Assembly: GCA_049317345.1 (NCBI GenBank)
Contig: JBMOIL010000050.1
Location: 1 to 15,596, forward strand
Reading direction: 5' to 3'
Source of the DNA: Mxb001 sp049317345
GTDB taxonomy: Bacteria > Actinomycetota > Actinomycetes > S36-B12
DNA: 15,596 nt
The notes beneath the pieces are model-generated. The model was not told where the DNA came from and searched no databases. It was given only the letters and a program-made list of their open reading frames with translations. Shown in pieces: positions 5,895 to 13,375 of the stretch. Each line of letters begins with the position of its first letter. Position 1 is the first letter of the stretch. The position numbers and the translations under genes were made by a program.

Positions 5895-7742
5895 ATGTCG
5901 CACTACCGAGCCAACCTCCGGGACATTGAGTTCAACCTCTTCGAGGTCTTCGGTGCCGCCGACCGGCTGGGCACCGGACCGTACGCCGAGATGGATCCCG
6001 AGACCGCCAAGGAAGCGCTTCGCGAGATCGAGCGCCTCTCGACCGGTCCGCTCGCCGAGTCCTACCTCTCCTCGGATCGCAACCCGCCGAAGTACGACCC
6101 GGCGACGTGCTCCGTCGAGATGCCCGAGGACTTCAAGAAGTCCTACCGCGCGCTGATGGATTCGGAGTGGTGGCGGCTCGACCTGCCCATTCACATGGGC
6201 GGCGCAGGTTCGAGCCCGTCGCTGCGCTGGGCTGCCGCCGAGATGTTCCTCGGGGCGAACCCTGCCGCGTTCATGTACATGTCCGGCCCTGGCTTCGCCA
6301 ACATCCTCGATCGCATCGGCAATGACGACCAGAAGCGCTGGGGCCAGCTCATCGTTGACAAGGAGTGGGGCGCCACCATGGTGCTCACCGAGCCCGACGC
6401 CGGATCTGATGTCGGCGCCGGCCGCACCAAGGCATTCGACAATGGCGATGGCACGTGGCGGATCGAGGGCGTGAAGCGCTTCATCACTTCGGCCGAGCAC
6501 GACATGTCCGACAACATCGTCCACCTCGTCCTGGCCCGCCCCGTGGGCGTGGAGGGTGCGGGTGGCCCCGGCACCAAGGGTCTGTCCCTCTTCGTCGTGC
6601 CGAAGTACCACGTCGACCTCGAGACCGGCGAGCTCGGTGCTCGCAACGGCGTCTACGCCACCAACGTCGAGAAGAAGATGGGCCTGAAGGTCTCCACCAC
6701 CTGTGAGCTCACCTTCGGCGAGAAGGAGCCGGCCATCGGCTGGCTCGTCGGCGACGTGCACGCGGGCATCGCGCAGATGTTCATGGTCATCGAGAACGCC
6801 CGCATGATGGTGGGCACGAAGGCCATCGCCCAGTTGTCGGCCGGCTATCTCGCCGCACTCGACTACGCCAAGACACGCGTGCAGGGCGCAGCGCTGCCGC
6901 AGATGATGGACAAGACCGCTCCGCGCGTCACCATCATCAATCATCCCGACGTACGACGCGGGCTCATGCTGCAGAAGTCCTACGTCGAGGGCATGCGTGC
7001 GCTCGTGCACTACGCCGCGATGTGGCAGGACCAGATCTTGATGGCCAAGGACGGCGTCGAGGGAATCGACCTCGACATGGCGGAGCGCGTCAACGATCTG
7101 CTGCTGCCCATCGTCAAGGGCGTCGGCTCCGAGCGGTCCTACGAGCTCCTCGCAACCTCGCTGCAGACCTTCGGCGGCTCGGGCTACCTCCAGGACTACC
7201 CCGTCGAGCAGTACGTCCGGGATGCCAAGATCGACACCCTCTACGAGGGCACCACAGCGATCCAGGGCCTCGACTTCTTCTTCCGCAAGATGGTGCGAGA
7301 CCAGTTCAAGGCGATCTTCTACCTGGCCTCGCAGATCACCGAGACGGTCAAGGGCGACGCGGGCAACGGCGTACTCGCTGCGGAGCGTGAGCTCCTCGGC
7401 AAGGCCCTCGAGGATGTCCAGGGCATCATCGCCGCCCTCGGCGGCTGGGCCATGGCGTCGCAGGAGGATGCAGACCAGATCTACAAGGTCGGCCTCAACA
7501 CCACGCGCCTGCTTATGGCAACCGGCGACCTGGTCATCGGTTGGCTGCTCCTCCGCCAGGCCGAGATCGCATTGGCCGCGCTCGAGGCCGGAGCCACGGG
7601 CAAGGACAAGGACTTCTACGAGGGCAAGATCGTGACCGCGAAATGGTTCGCGCAGAACCGCCTCCCACTCCTCGCGGCCGAACGCGCCGTCGCCGAGGCG
7701 ACGGACGACTCGCTCATGAGCCTCGCGGAGGAGGGCTTCTAG
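5895..7742 (+). CDS. fadE5: Acyl-CoA dehydrogenase, FadE5 type
   Basis: This 615-residue enzyme matches mycobacterial FadE5 (about 611 residues) along its whole length. Shared features include the N-terminus MSHYRANLRD and FNLFEVFG, DRNPPKYDP near 61-69, TMVLTEPDAGSDVGA at 161-175 and MGLKVSTTCEL at 262-272. FadE5 catalyses the first, FAD-dependent step of beta-oxidation (alpha,beta-dehydrogenation of acyl-CoA) with broad chain-length range. The catalytic base is probably E451 in LYEGTTAIQ. The long C-terminal extension after about 470 is typical of this large subfamily. ATG 5895 has an AGGAG ribosome binding site at 5885-5889, so this gene, unlike its neighbours, has a leader. The palindromes upstream suggest repression relieved by fatty acids. 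It is monocistronic, ending at the terminator at 7763-7801. Confidence 0.95.
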   Translation: MSHYRANLRDIEFNLFEVFGAADRLGTGPYAEMDPETAKEALREIERLSTGPLAESYLSSDRNPPKYDPATCSVEMPEDFKKSYRALMDSEWWRLDLPIHMGGAGSSPSLRWAAAEMFLGANPAAFMYMSGPGFANILDRIGNDDQKRWGQLIVDKEWGATMVLTEPDAGSDVGAGRTKAFDNGDGTWRIEGVKRFITSAEHDMSDNIVHLVLARPVGVEGAGGPGTKGLSLFVVPKYHVDLETGELGARNGVYATNVEKKMGLKVSTTCELTFGEKEPAIGWLVGDVHAGIAQMFMVIENARMMVGTKAIAQLSAGYLAALDYAKTRVQGAALPQMMDKTAPRVTIINHPDVRRGLMLQKSYVEGMRALVHYAAMWQDQILMAKDGVEGIDLDMAERVNDLLLPIVKGVGSERSYELLATSLQTFGGSGYLQDYPVEQYVRDAKIDTLYEGTTAIQGLDFFFRKMVRDQFKAIFYLASQITETVKGDAGNGVLAAERELLGKALEDVQGIIAALGGWAMASQEDADQIYKVGLNTTRLLMATGDLVIGWLLLRQAEIALAALEAGATGKDKDFYEGKIVTAKWFAQNRLPLLAAERAVAEATDDSLMSLAEEGF

Positions 7743-7762
7743 GCCCTCTTCGCACCACAGAC

Positions 7763-7801
7763 GCGAAGGCCCGCGACCCGGGGGGAGTCGCGGGCTTTCG
7801 C
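7763..7801 (+). terminator. Intrinsic terminator after fadE5
   Basis: Bases 7763-7777 pair with 7787-7801. The 15-bp stem has one mismatch and its core is GCCCGCGAC/GTCGCGGGC, around a nine-base G-rich loop. The descending arm contains a short T-run (7796-7798), and little T follows it. It starts 20 bases after the fadE5 stop and separates fadE5 from the antiporter gene. Confidence 0.8.
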
Positions 7802-7832
7802 TTGTGCGGCACTCGCCTGTCAGGATCACCGT

Positions 7833-9041
7833 GTGCCCACAGCTGCCGCGGCGCCGGAATTTGCCGACCTCTTCTTGGAGTTCGGCCTGCTGCTGCTCGG
7901 GCTCGGCATCCTCGCCCGCATCGCGCATCGCCTGTCGATCTCCCCGGTGCCGCTCTATCTCATCGCTGGGCTCTTCTTCGGCGAAGGTGGAATGGTCGGG
8001 GTCCAGGCCAGCGACACCTTCATCTCCACGATTGCCGAACTCGGCGTAATCCTGCTCCTTCTCCTCCTGGGACTGGAGTACTCCGCCACCGAACTGGTGC
8101 GCACGGCCCGCGAGCAGTCGCGCGCAGGCGTAGCCGACATCCTGCTCAATGCGACACCCGGCGTCGTGCTCGCACTCATTCTTGGATGGGGTTGGATCGG
8201 CGCCCTTGCCCTCGGTGGCATCACCTACATCTCATCCTCCGGCATCGTGAGCCAGGTCGTGCGCGACCTGCGCTGGCGGCGCAATCCCGAGACAGCACCC
8301 GTTGTGAGCGTCCTCGTGATCGAGGACCTCGTCATGGCGCCCTACCTCCCGATCCTTTCGGTTGTTCTCACCGGAGCCGGGCTTGTGTCGGGACTCATCA
8401 CGGTGGGCACAGCACTCGTCGTCGTCGCCGTCGTCATCGTCATCGCCCTCAAGGGATCGGTGCGCTTCCATCGCATCCTGAGTCCGCGTGATCCCGTCGG
8501 GCTGCTGCTCATCGTCTTCGGAGCGGCCATCGCGGCGGCCGGCCTGGCGGGTCTCGTCGACTTCTCCCCTGCGGTCGCGGCCTTTCTCGTGGGTCTCCTG
8601 CTCACCGGCGAGGTGGCTGAGGTCGCACGCCGCCGCCTCGACCCCTTGCGCGACGTACTCGCCGCCGTCTTCTTCGCCTACTTCGGGCTCGTGGTCAACC
8701 CCGGCGAACTCCCGGCGGTGCTGCTGCCCGCTCTCCTACTCGCCATCGTCACCATTGCGACGAAGTTCGTCACCGGCTGGATCGCCGCACGCAGTGTGAG
8801 TCGCACCACAATCGGTGCCCTGCGAGCGGGGGCGCTGCTCTCCGCCCGCGGGGAATTCAGCGTGGTGATCGCGGGAATCGTCGCGGTGAGCCTGGTGCTC
8901 CCCCCGACCTTCCAGGCCTTCGTCGCCGCGTACGTGCTCATCACCGCAAGTGCCGGACCCCTGCTCGCGCGCTTCGCCGAGCCGATCGGATGGTGGTGGG
9001 AGCAGCGTCCGCCCCGGGGGCGGCGTATCCTCGAAGCGTGA
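7833..9041 (+). CDS. CPA2-family cation/proton antiporter membrane domain
   Basis: The protein is 402 residues, almost all hydrophobic, with about 12 membrane segments. The family marks are VPLYLIAGLFFGEGG, GLEYSATEL, ITYISSSGIVSQVVRDL and VLVIEDLVMAPYLPI, as in KefB/KefC and other CPA2 exchangers. It would exchange K+ or Na+ for H+ at the cytoplasmic membrane. It ends after the transport domain. No TrkA-N/RCK NAD-binding domain is fused, and no separate TrkA-C subunit gene adjoins it. GTG 7833 was chosen because CAGGAT, a weak -10, lies six bases upstream and the frame is only just open before it. Its last four bases overlap the start of copC. The ion specificity cannot be told from the sequence. 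Confidence 0.88.
   Translation: MPTAAAAPEFADLFLEFGLLLLGLGILARIAHRLSISPVPLYLIAGLFFGEGGMVGVQASDTFISTIAELGVILLLLLLGLEYSATELVRTAREQSRAGVADILLNATPGVVLALILGWGWIGALALGGITYISSSGIVSQVVRDLRWRRNPETAPVVSVLVIEDLVMAPYLPILSVVLTGAGLVSGLITVGTALVVVAVVIVIALKGSVRFHRILSPRDPVGLLLIVFGAAIAAAGLAGLVDFSPAVAAFLVGLLLTGEVAEVARRRLDPLRDVLAAVFFAYFGLVVNPGELPAVLLPALLLAIVTIATKFVTGWIAARSVSRTTIGALRAGALLSARGEFSVVIAGIVAVSLVLPPTFQAFVAAYVLITASAGPLLARFAEPIGWWWEQRPPRGRRILEA
9026..9031 (+). promoter_or_regulatory. -10 box TATCCT inside the antiporter gene
   Basis: TATCCT lies six bases before the GTG start of copC, within the last codons of the antiporter gene. It could give copC and the copD-ctaG gene their own leaderless transcript despite the gene overlap. 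No convincing -35 is visible. Confidence 0.45.
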
Positions 9042-9631
9042 AGCGCACCCTCACCTCCGGAATCCTTGCCCTCGCCATGGTCGGCCTCGGTGCTGTGTTG
9101 GCACCGGTGGCTCAGGCCCACTCGGAGTTGATCTCTAGCGACCCTGCCGATGGCGCCACGCTCGACGCACCTCCCGCGAGCGTGAGCTTCACCTTTAACG
9201 AGGCCCTCCTGCCCGACTTCGTGCGCCTCATCGCGACGGATCCCGCCGGTGTGACCGCAGACCTCACCGTGAGTTCCATCGAAGGACCGACCGCCACCGC
9301 CGACTGGCCCGCCGACGCGGAGGGCGGTGAGTGGACGGTGAGCTACCGCGTCGTCTCTCAGGACGGCCATCCCGTCGAGGGGGGCATCACGTTCTCCTAC
9401 GAGGCGCCCGCGCCGACGACCTCCACGCCCGCGCCCACGTCTGCCGCTCCCACGACAGCTGCCCCGACGAGCGCATCTCCCGCACCGACGAGTGCCGCTC
9501 CGTCGCCAAGTGCGAGCCCCGCCGCTGATTCCACCGGTGGCACTTCGGGCCTGCTCATCGCCGGACTCGCCGTCGGCGCCATCATCATCGTCGGCGTGGT
9601 CCTCGCGCTGGTCGCACGTCGGCGCACCTAA
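9038..9631 (+). CDS. copC: CopC-domain copper-binding protein, membrane-anchored
   Basis: The protein is 197 residues. It has a signal peptide (1-27, cleavage at AQA/HSE), a CopC beta-sandwich (28-122), a Pro/Thr/Ser/Ala linker (123-168), a C-terminal membrane helix (about 170-193) and a basic tail ARRRT. After cleavage H28 becomes the N-terminal residue. With D109 and H111 in SQDGHPVEGG it forms the expected Cu(II) site of CopC proteins. The protein would bind copper outside the membrane and hand it to the CopD domain encoded just downstream (16 bases away). GTG 9038 overlaps the antiporter stop by four bases. That suggests translational coupling, while the -10 box at 9026 suggests independent transcription. 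Confidence 0.9.
   Translation: MKRTLTSGILALAMVGLGAVLAPVAQAHSELISSDPADGATLDAPPASVSFTFNEALLPDFVRLIATDPAGVTADLTVSSIEGPTATADWPADAEGGEWTVSYRVVSQDGHPVEGGITFSYEAPAPTTSTPAPTSAAPTTAAPTSASPAPTSAAPSPSASPAADSTGGTSGLLIAGLAVGAIIIVGVVLALVARRRT
9404..9541 (+). repeat. Low-complexity Pro/Thr/Ser/Ala linker of CopC
   Basis: About 46 codons encode imperfect repeats such as APTSAAPTT and APTSASP. This is typical of extracellular linkers in actinobacteria and could be O-mannosylated. Repetitive codons make length variation between strains likely. Confidence 0.7.
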
Positions 9632-9647
9632 TGCGGGGGTGCCTTCG

Positions 9648-11681
9648 ATGACCACCACGGCGCGCGCCGTCGACACCCCGCGCTCATCGCGCGTCTCCCT
9701 CCTTGGAGTGGGGGGTGCGGTGCTCGGCCTCATTGCTATGGCCGTGGGCCTCGTCATGGCCGGTGGCTCCTACGAGCCCTCAACCCCCGGACTGCCAGAT
9801 GCCGGTCCCATCGTGGGCTGGGGCCTGCCTCTCCTACGCATGCTCACGCTTCTCGCTGGAGCACTCACCGTGGGCTGGCTCATCGGAGCAGCCTTCCTTG
9901 ATCCACAGGGCAAGGGGGGCGTCGTCTCGCCCACGGGGAGACGCGATCTCACACGTGCGGTCATCACCTCCGGCATCTGGGCCGTGCTCGCCCTCCTGCA
10001 GATGTTCTTCCTGCTCGGCGAGATCCTGGGCGTCGGCCTCGATCGCGCGATGAGCCCTGACGTGGCAGCCACCTACGCATGGGAGGTGCCGCAGACACGC
10101 GCCCTCGCCGTCATGGCCTTGCTTGCCGCGATCATCTCCGTCGGCGCTCTTTTCACCTCGACCCTCGGGGTATCGGCCGTGTGGACTGTGCTCGCGATCG
10201 CGGCCGTGTCACTTCCCGCGCTGGCAGGACACGGTGCGGGACTCGGCGATCACGCGCTGGCCTTCACCTCAGCGATCGCGCACGCGGCTGCAGCGACAGT
10301 CTGGATAGGTGGACTCATCGTGCTCGTCTTCCACGGCCTACGCCGTGACGAGGGCTTCGCGACACCCGGAGCCCTGCGCACGGCTGCGCAGCGCTTCGGT
10401 CTCGCGGCGCTGGTGAGCGTGATCATCCTTGCGGCCACAGGGGCGGCCAACGCCTACACACGCTTGGACACCGTGGATCAGCTGGTCACCACCGACTACG
10501 GCCGGGTCACTGCTGCCAAGATCACCATCCTCGTCGTCCTCGTGCTCATCGCGGCGGCGATCCGGCGTCGCCTGCTACCCGGTCTTGACGGCGAGCAGCG
10601 GCGTGCCACCTTCCTCAGGGTGATCTCACTCGAGACCGCACTCATCGTCATCGCCTTCGGGCTCGGTGTTGCCCTAGCCGTGAGCCCCTACCCGCGGGTG
10701 GAGTCACTCCTTCCCACATACGGCGAGTCCCTGCTCGGCTCGCCCTATCCGGACGCACCCACCGCCGCGTCGGTGATCTTCGGCTTCGAACTCGAGCCGC
10801 TCTTCTTCGTGGCCTGCCTCGCAGCAGCCGCGCTTTACCTCGCCGGTGTGATCACCCTGCACCGCCGCGGGGACCGCTGGCCGATCAATCGCACGATCTT
10901 CTGGCTGCTCGGCATCTGCCTTGTCATCTGGACGACCAATGCCGGCATCTCGCTCTACGCGCAGGTGTCGCTCGGGCTTCACATGGTGCAGCACATGACC
11001 ATGTCCATGCTGGCGCCGATGTTCCTAGTCCTCGGCGGCCCCCTCACCCTGGCTTTGCGTGCACTGAAGCCCTCCACGACCGGTCGATGGGGCCTACGCG
11101 AATGGATCGTGTGGGGGCTGCACTCACCCGCCGCCAAGATCGTGACGAATCCGATCTTCGTCTTCACTGTCTTCAGCCTGAGCATGTTCGCGCTGTATTT
11201 CACGCCGCTCATGGCCTGGCTCATGGGCAGCCACATCGGGCATCTGAGCATGCAGATGCACTTCATCGCATCGGGCTACCTCTTTGCCTGGATCGTCATG
11301 GGCGTCGATCCGGTGCCCAAGCCCCTCCCCTACTGGGCGCGATTCGGCCTGATCCTCATGATGGTCGGTGTGCACGGATTCTTTGCCGTGATCATCATGA
11401 TGGGCTCCCAGCCTCTCGCTCAGGACTGGTACGGAATCGTCCGACCGGATTGGGTGACGGATCCACTTGCCGATACCAAGTTCGGCGGCCAGATCGCGTG
11501 GGGCATCAGCGAGATCCCCATGCTCTTCATGATCCTCATGGTCGCGTGGCAGTGGATGCGCTCCGATGAGCGCGAGGCTCGGCGCAAGGACCGCCAGGCC
11601 GACCGCGACGGTGATGCCGAGCTCACGGAGTACAACGCACGTCTGGCCTCCCTTGACGAGCGGTCGAGACAGGTTCCCTGA
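9648..11681 (+). CDS. CopD-CtaG fusion, copper import and cytochrome oxidase assembly
   Basis: This 677-residue membrane protein has two parts. The N-terminal half (about 55-350) is CopD-like, with histidines at H195, H202 and H212 and the segment AHAAAATVWIGGLIVLV. The C-terminal half (about 385-640) is a caa3-type CtaG domain with LGLHMVQHMTMSMLAPMFL (H445, H449), a His-rich segment SHIGHLSMQMHF (529-538) and HGFFAVIIMMG. CopD is thought to move copper across the membrane. CtaG helps insert copper into cytochrome c oxidase subunit I. The final 50 residues form a charged cytoplasmic tail. ATG 9648 lies 16 bases after copC with a GGGGG run upstream. The fusion is common in actinobacteria. Together with CopC it makes a coherent copper-delivery unit. 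Confidence 0.9.
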   Translation: MTTTARAVDTPRSSRVSLLGVGGAVLGLIAMAVGLVMAGGSYEPSTPGLPDAGPIVGWGLPLLRMLTLLAGALTVGWLIGAAFLDPQGKGGVVSPTGRRDLTRAVITSGIWAVLALLQMFFLLGEILGVGLDRAMSPDVAATYAWEVPQTRALAVMALLAAIISVGALFTSTLGVSAVWTVLAIAAVSLPALAGHGAGLGDHALAFTSAIAHAAAATVWIGGLIVLVFHGLRRDEGFATPGALRTAAQRFGLAALVSVIILAATGAANAYTRLDTVDQLVTTDYGRVTAAKITILVVLVLIAAAIRRRLLPGLDGEQRRATFLRVISLETALIVIAFGLGVALAVSPYPRVESLLPTYGESLLGSPYPDAPTAASVIFGFELEPLFFVACLAAAALYLAGVITLHRRGDRWPINRTIFWLLGICLVIWTTNAGISLYAQVSLGLHMVQHMTMSMLAPMFLVLGGPLTLALRALKPSTTGRWGLREWIVWGLHSPAAKIVTNPIFVFTVFSLSMFALYFTPLMAWLMGSHIGHLSMQMHFIASGYLFAWIVMGVDPVPKPLPYWARFGLILMMVGVHGFFAVIIMMGSQPLAQDWYGIVRPDWVTDPLADTKFGGQIAWGISEIPMLFMILMVAWQWMRSDEREARRKDRQADRDGDAELTEYNARLASLDERSRQVP

Positions 11682-11692
11682 TCGCTACCGCC

Positions 11693-11698
11693 TAGCCT
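11693..11698 (+). promoter_or_regulatory. -10 box TAGCCT, leaderless
   Basis: TAGCCT is followed by six bases and the ATG at 11705. The same hexamer at the same distance precedes the starts at 13345 and 14680 on the minus strand. A TACCGC sequence just upstream is a weaker alternative. Confidence 0.5.
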
Positions 11699-11704
11699 TA
11701 GCCC

Positions 11705-12481
11705 ATGAGCCGGGTTGCCCTCTTGCAGGTCTCATCCGATGTGCGCGAATCCGCGCGCGATCGCATCGAGCGTGTGCTCGGCATGCTCGGGGAGGCGCTG
11801 ACGCAGGCTGATTTCGCCGTCCTGCCCGAGTTGTGGATCCCCGGCGCCTTCGATCTGCCGCTGGCCCGCGAGGTCGCCGCGCCCCTGGACTCATCCGTGT
11901 TGCAACGCATCCGGTCGATGGCGGCCACCGCCGGCGCATGGGTGCATGCAGGGACGTACGCCGAACGCCTGCCCGACGGCCGCACATTCAACACCGCCGC
12001 ACTCATCGGACCGGCCGGTGAAATCGTTGCCACCTATCGCAAGCGTCACCTCTTCGGCTTCGAGACAGGGGAGCGGACCCTCATGTCAGCCGGTGACGCC
12101 CTCGTCGTCGCCGAGACTCCACTCGGACACACAGGCCTCGCCACCTGCTACGACCTGCGTTTCCCCGAGATGTTCCGTGCGCTGGTCGATACCGGTGCGA
12201 CGACCTTCCTCCTGGCATCGGGGTGGCCCGTGCCGCGTATCGAGCACTGGAGAGTGCTCGCCCGAGCCCGCGCGATCGAGAACCTGGCCTGGGTGGTGGC
12301 GTGCAACGGGGTCGGAAGCCACGCCGACATCACCCTGGGGGGACACTCGATCGTGGTCGACCCCCAGGGCAATGTCATCGCAGAGGCAGGCGACGCAGAG
12401 GAAGTCCTCTTCGCCGACGTTGAGCCTGGTCGCTCGCAGGAGTGGCGCGAGGCCTTTCCGGCGCTTGGCGACCGCCGCTGA
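11705..12481 (+). CDS. Carbon-nitrogen hydrolase (nitrilase superfamily amidase)
   Basis: The 258-residue cytoplasmic enzyme has the nitrilase-superfamily catalytic triad: E42 in LPELW, K113 in YRKRHLF and C148 in TCYDLRFPE. The length and the CYDLRFPEMFR context are those of the omega-amidase / Nit2 / YafV-like branch. That branch hydrolyses amides such as 2-oxoglutaramate or deaminated glutathione, not nitriles. The substrate is not predictable from this alone. The start ATG 11705 is supported by the -10 box and by MSRVALLQV, which begins the first beta-strand. It is convergent with the next gene, with 12 bases between the stops and no visible terminator. Confidence 0.9.
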   Translation: MSRVALLQVSSDVRESARDRIERVLGMLGEALTQADFAVLPELWIPGAFDLPLAREVAAPLDSSVLQRIRSMAATAGAWVHAGTYAERLPDGRTFNTAALIGPAGEIVATYRKRHLFGFETGERTLMSAGDALVVAETPLGHTGLATCYDLRFPEMFRALVDTGATTFLLASGWPVPRIEHWRVLARARAIENLAWVVACNGVGSHADITLGGHSIVVDPQGNVIAEAGDAEEVLFADVEPGRSQEWREAFPALGDRR

Positions 12482-12493
12482 CGTGCGACGCGC

Positions 12494-13345
12494 TCAGATC
12501 ATGACGCGGAAGTGATCAAGTGCGCGTGCCGCCAGCTCCGAATCGCCAGAGACGCTCACCTGCTGGCGCCAGGGGTGCGCATCTCCTCGACCGCACGACA
12601 GCGCGAGGTAGGCCGGCCACGACATCGTGAGCGTCACGGTCGCGGCACCCGCCTGATCCAGGAGGTCGTCACCCACCATGCGTGCGCGACCGTCCTCGCC
12701 CACAGCGACGATCGCGCCCGCCTCGATTCCCGGCCCCGTGACGCGTACGTCGAGCACCTGGCCCGGCTGCGCGCCCGCGAGCTTGGCCCATACCTTGCCC
12801 AGGCCGAGTAGCAGCTGTGCAGCCGTGGCCTGCGCGCCCGCGGTGTCGAGGTGACCGGGCCGACCCAGCGCATCTCTGATGTCCTGCTCATGCACCCAGG
12901 TGTCGAGCGTCCGCATGCGCAGCACCCGCCCGAGTGGTGCGCGACCCAATGGACCCATCACCTCGATGCTCGCATCGCCGGGGCCACTCTCGAGCTCAGC
13001 CGTTCGGCGCGCGATGCGGTCGGCGAGCTCGATGACGACGGCCTCGCGAGCCCATGATCGGCGCAGGTCGACCGGAACCTCGGTGATCTTGCCGAAGTCG
13101 GTGATCGCGTGCGGGAGGGTCGACCAGTCGGGCTCGTGAGGTGGATCAATTTCGCCGATGAGCATTCCCTCGATCCACCCGACGTGGGCGACGATGTCTC
13201 CCACCGTCCAGCCAGGAAGTGCGGTGGGAGCGTCCCACTCCGCCTGCGACAGCGGTGTCACGAGATCGATGAAGTCCGCTGAAGCAGATCGCCACGCGGC
13301 AAAGAGCTCGTCGAATCCGGCGTCCTCAGGCAGGGGTGCGACCAT
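12494..13345 (-). CDS. Maleylpyruvate isomerase-fold / DinB-like protein
   Basis: The 283-residue protein has an N-terminal four-helix DinB-like domain of the mycothiol-dependent maleylpyruvate isomerase family (about 10-165) and a C-terminal SCP2-like alpha/beta domain (about 175-283). LPGWTVGDIVAHVGW (43-57) carries the first metal ligand, H54. LDTWVHEQDIRDALGRP carries D148 and H152, spaced like the Glu and His ligands of maleylpyruvate isomerase, but with Asp in place of Glu. It resembles the TIGR03084-type metal-binding proteins, whose substrates are unknown, so an actual isomerase role is not supported. ATG 13345 follows TAGCCT by six bases, so the transcript is probably leaderless. It is last in a run of three minus-strand genes. 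Confidence 0.85.
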   Translation of the reverse strand: MVAPLPEDAGFDELFAAWRSASADFIDLVTPLSQAEWDAPTALPGWTVGDIVAHVGWIEGMLIGEIDPPHEPDWSTLPHAITDFGKITEVPVDLRRSWAREAVVIELADRIARRTAELESGPGDASIEVMGPLGRAPLGRVLRMRTLDTWVHEQDIRDALGRPGHLDTAGAQATAAQLLLGLGKVWAKLAGAQPGQVLDVRVTGPGIEAGAIVAVGEDGRARMVGDDLLDQAGAATVTLTMSWPAYLALSCGRGDAHPWRQQVSVSGDSELAARALDHFRVMI

Positions 13346-13351
13346 GACGCG

Positions 13352-13357
13352 AGGCTA
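13352..13357 (-). promoter_or_regulatory. -10 box TAGCCT, leaderless
   Basis: On the minus strand ACTAGCCT is followed by CG and four more bases and then the ATG at 13345. The context is nearly identical to that at 14687-14692. It lies in the 30-base gap after the barrel-repeat gene, so the downstream gene can be transcribed on its own. Confidence 0.5.
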
Positions 13358-13375
13358 GTCCAGGCGCGCAGATCC

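Noticed and set aside
5835..7928. Long minus-strand open frame (697 codons) opposite fadE5
   Set aside because: It is antisense to a gene of certain identity and arises from high-GC codon bias. The translation is rich in Arg, Gly, His and Glu, with no family match.
8678..9757. Minus-strand open frame of 359 codons
   Set aside because: It covers the antiporter end, copC and the start of copD-ctaG on the opposite strand. Its low-complexity Arg/Gly content indicates a shadow frame.
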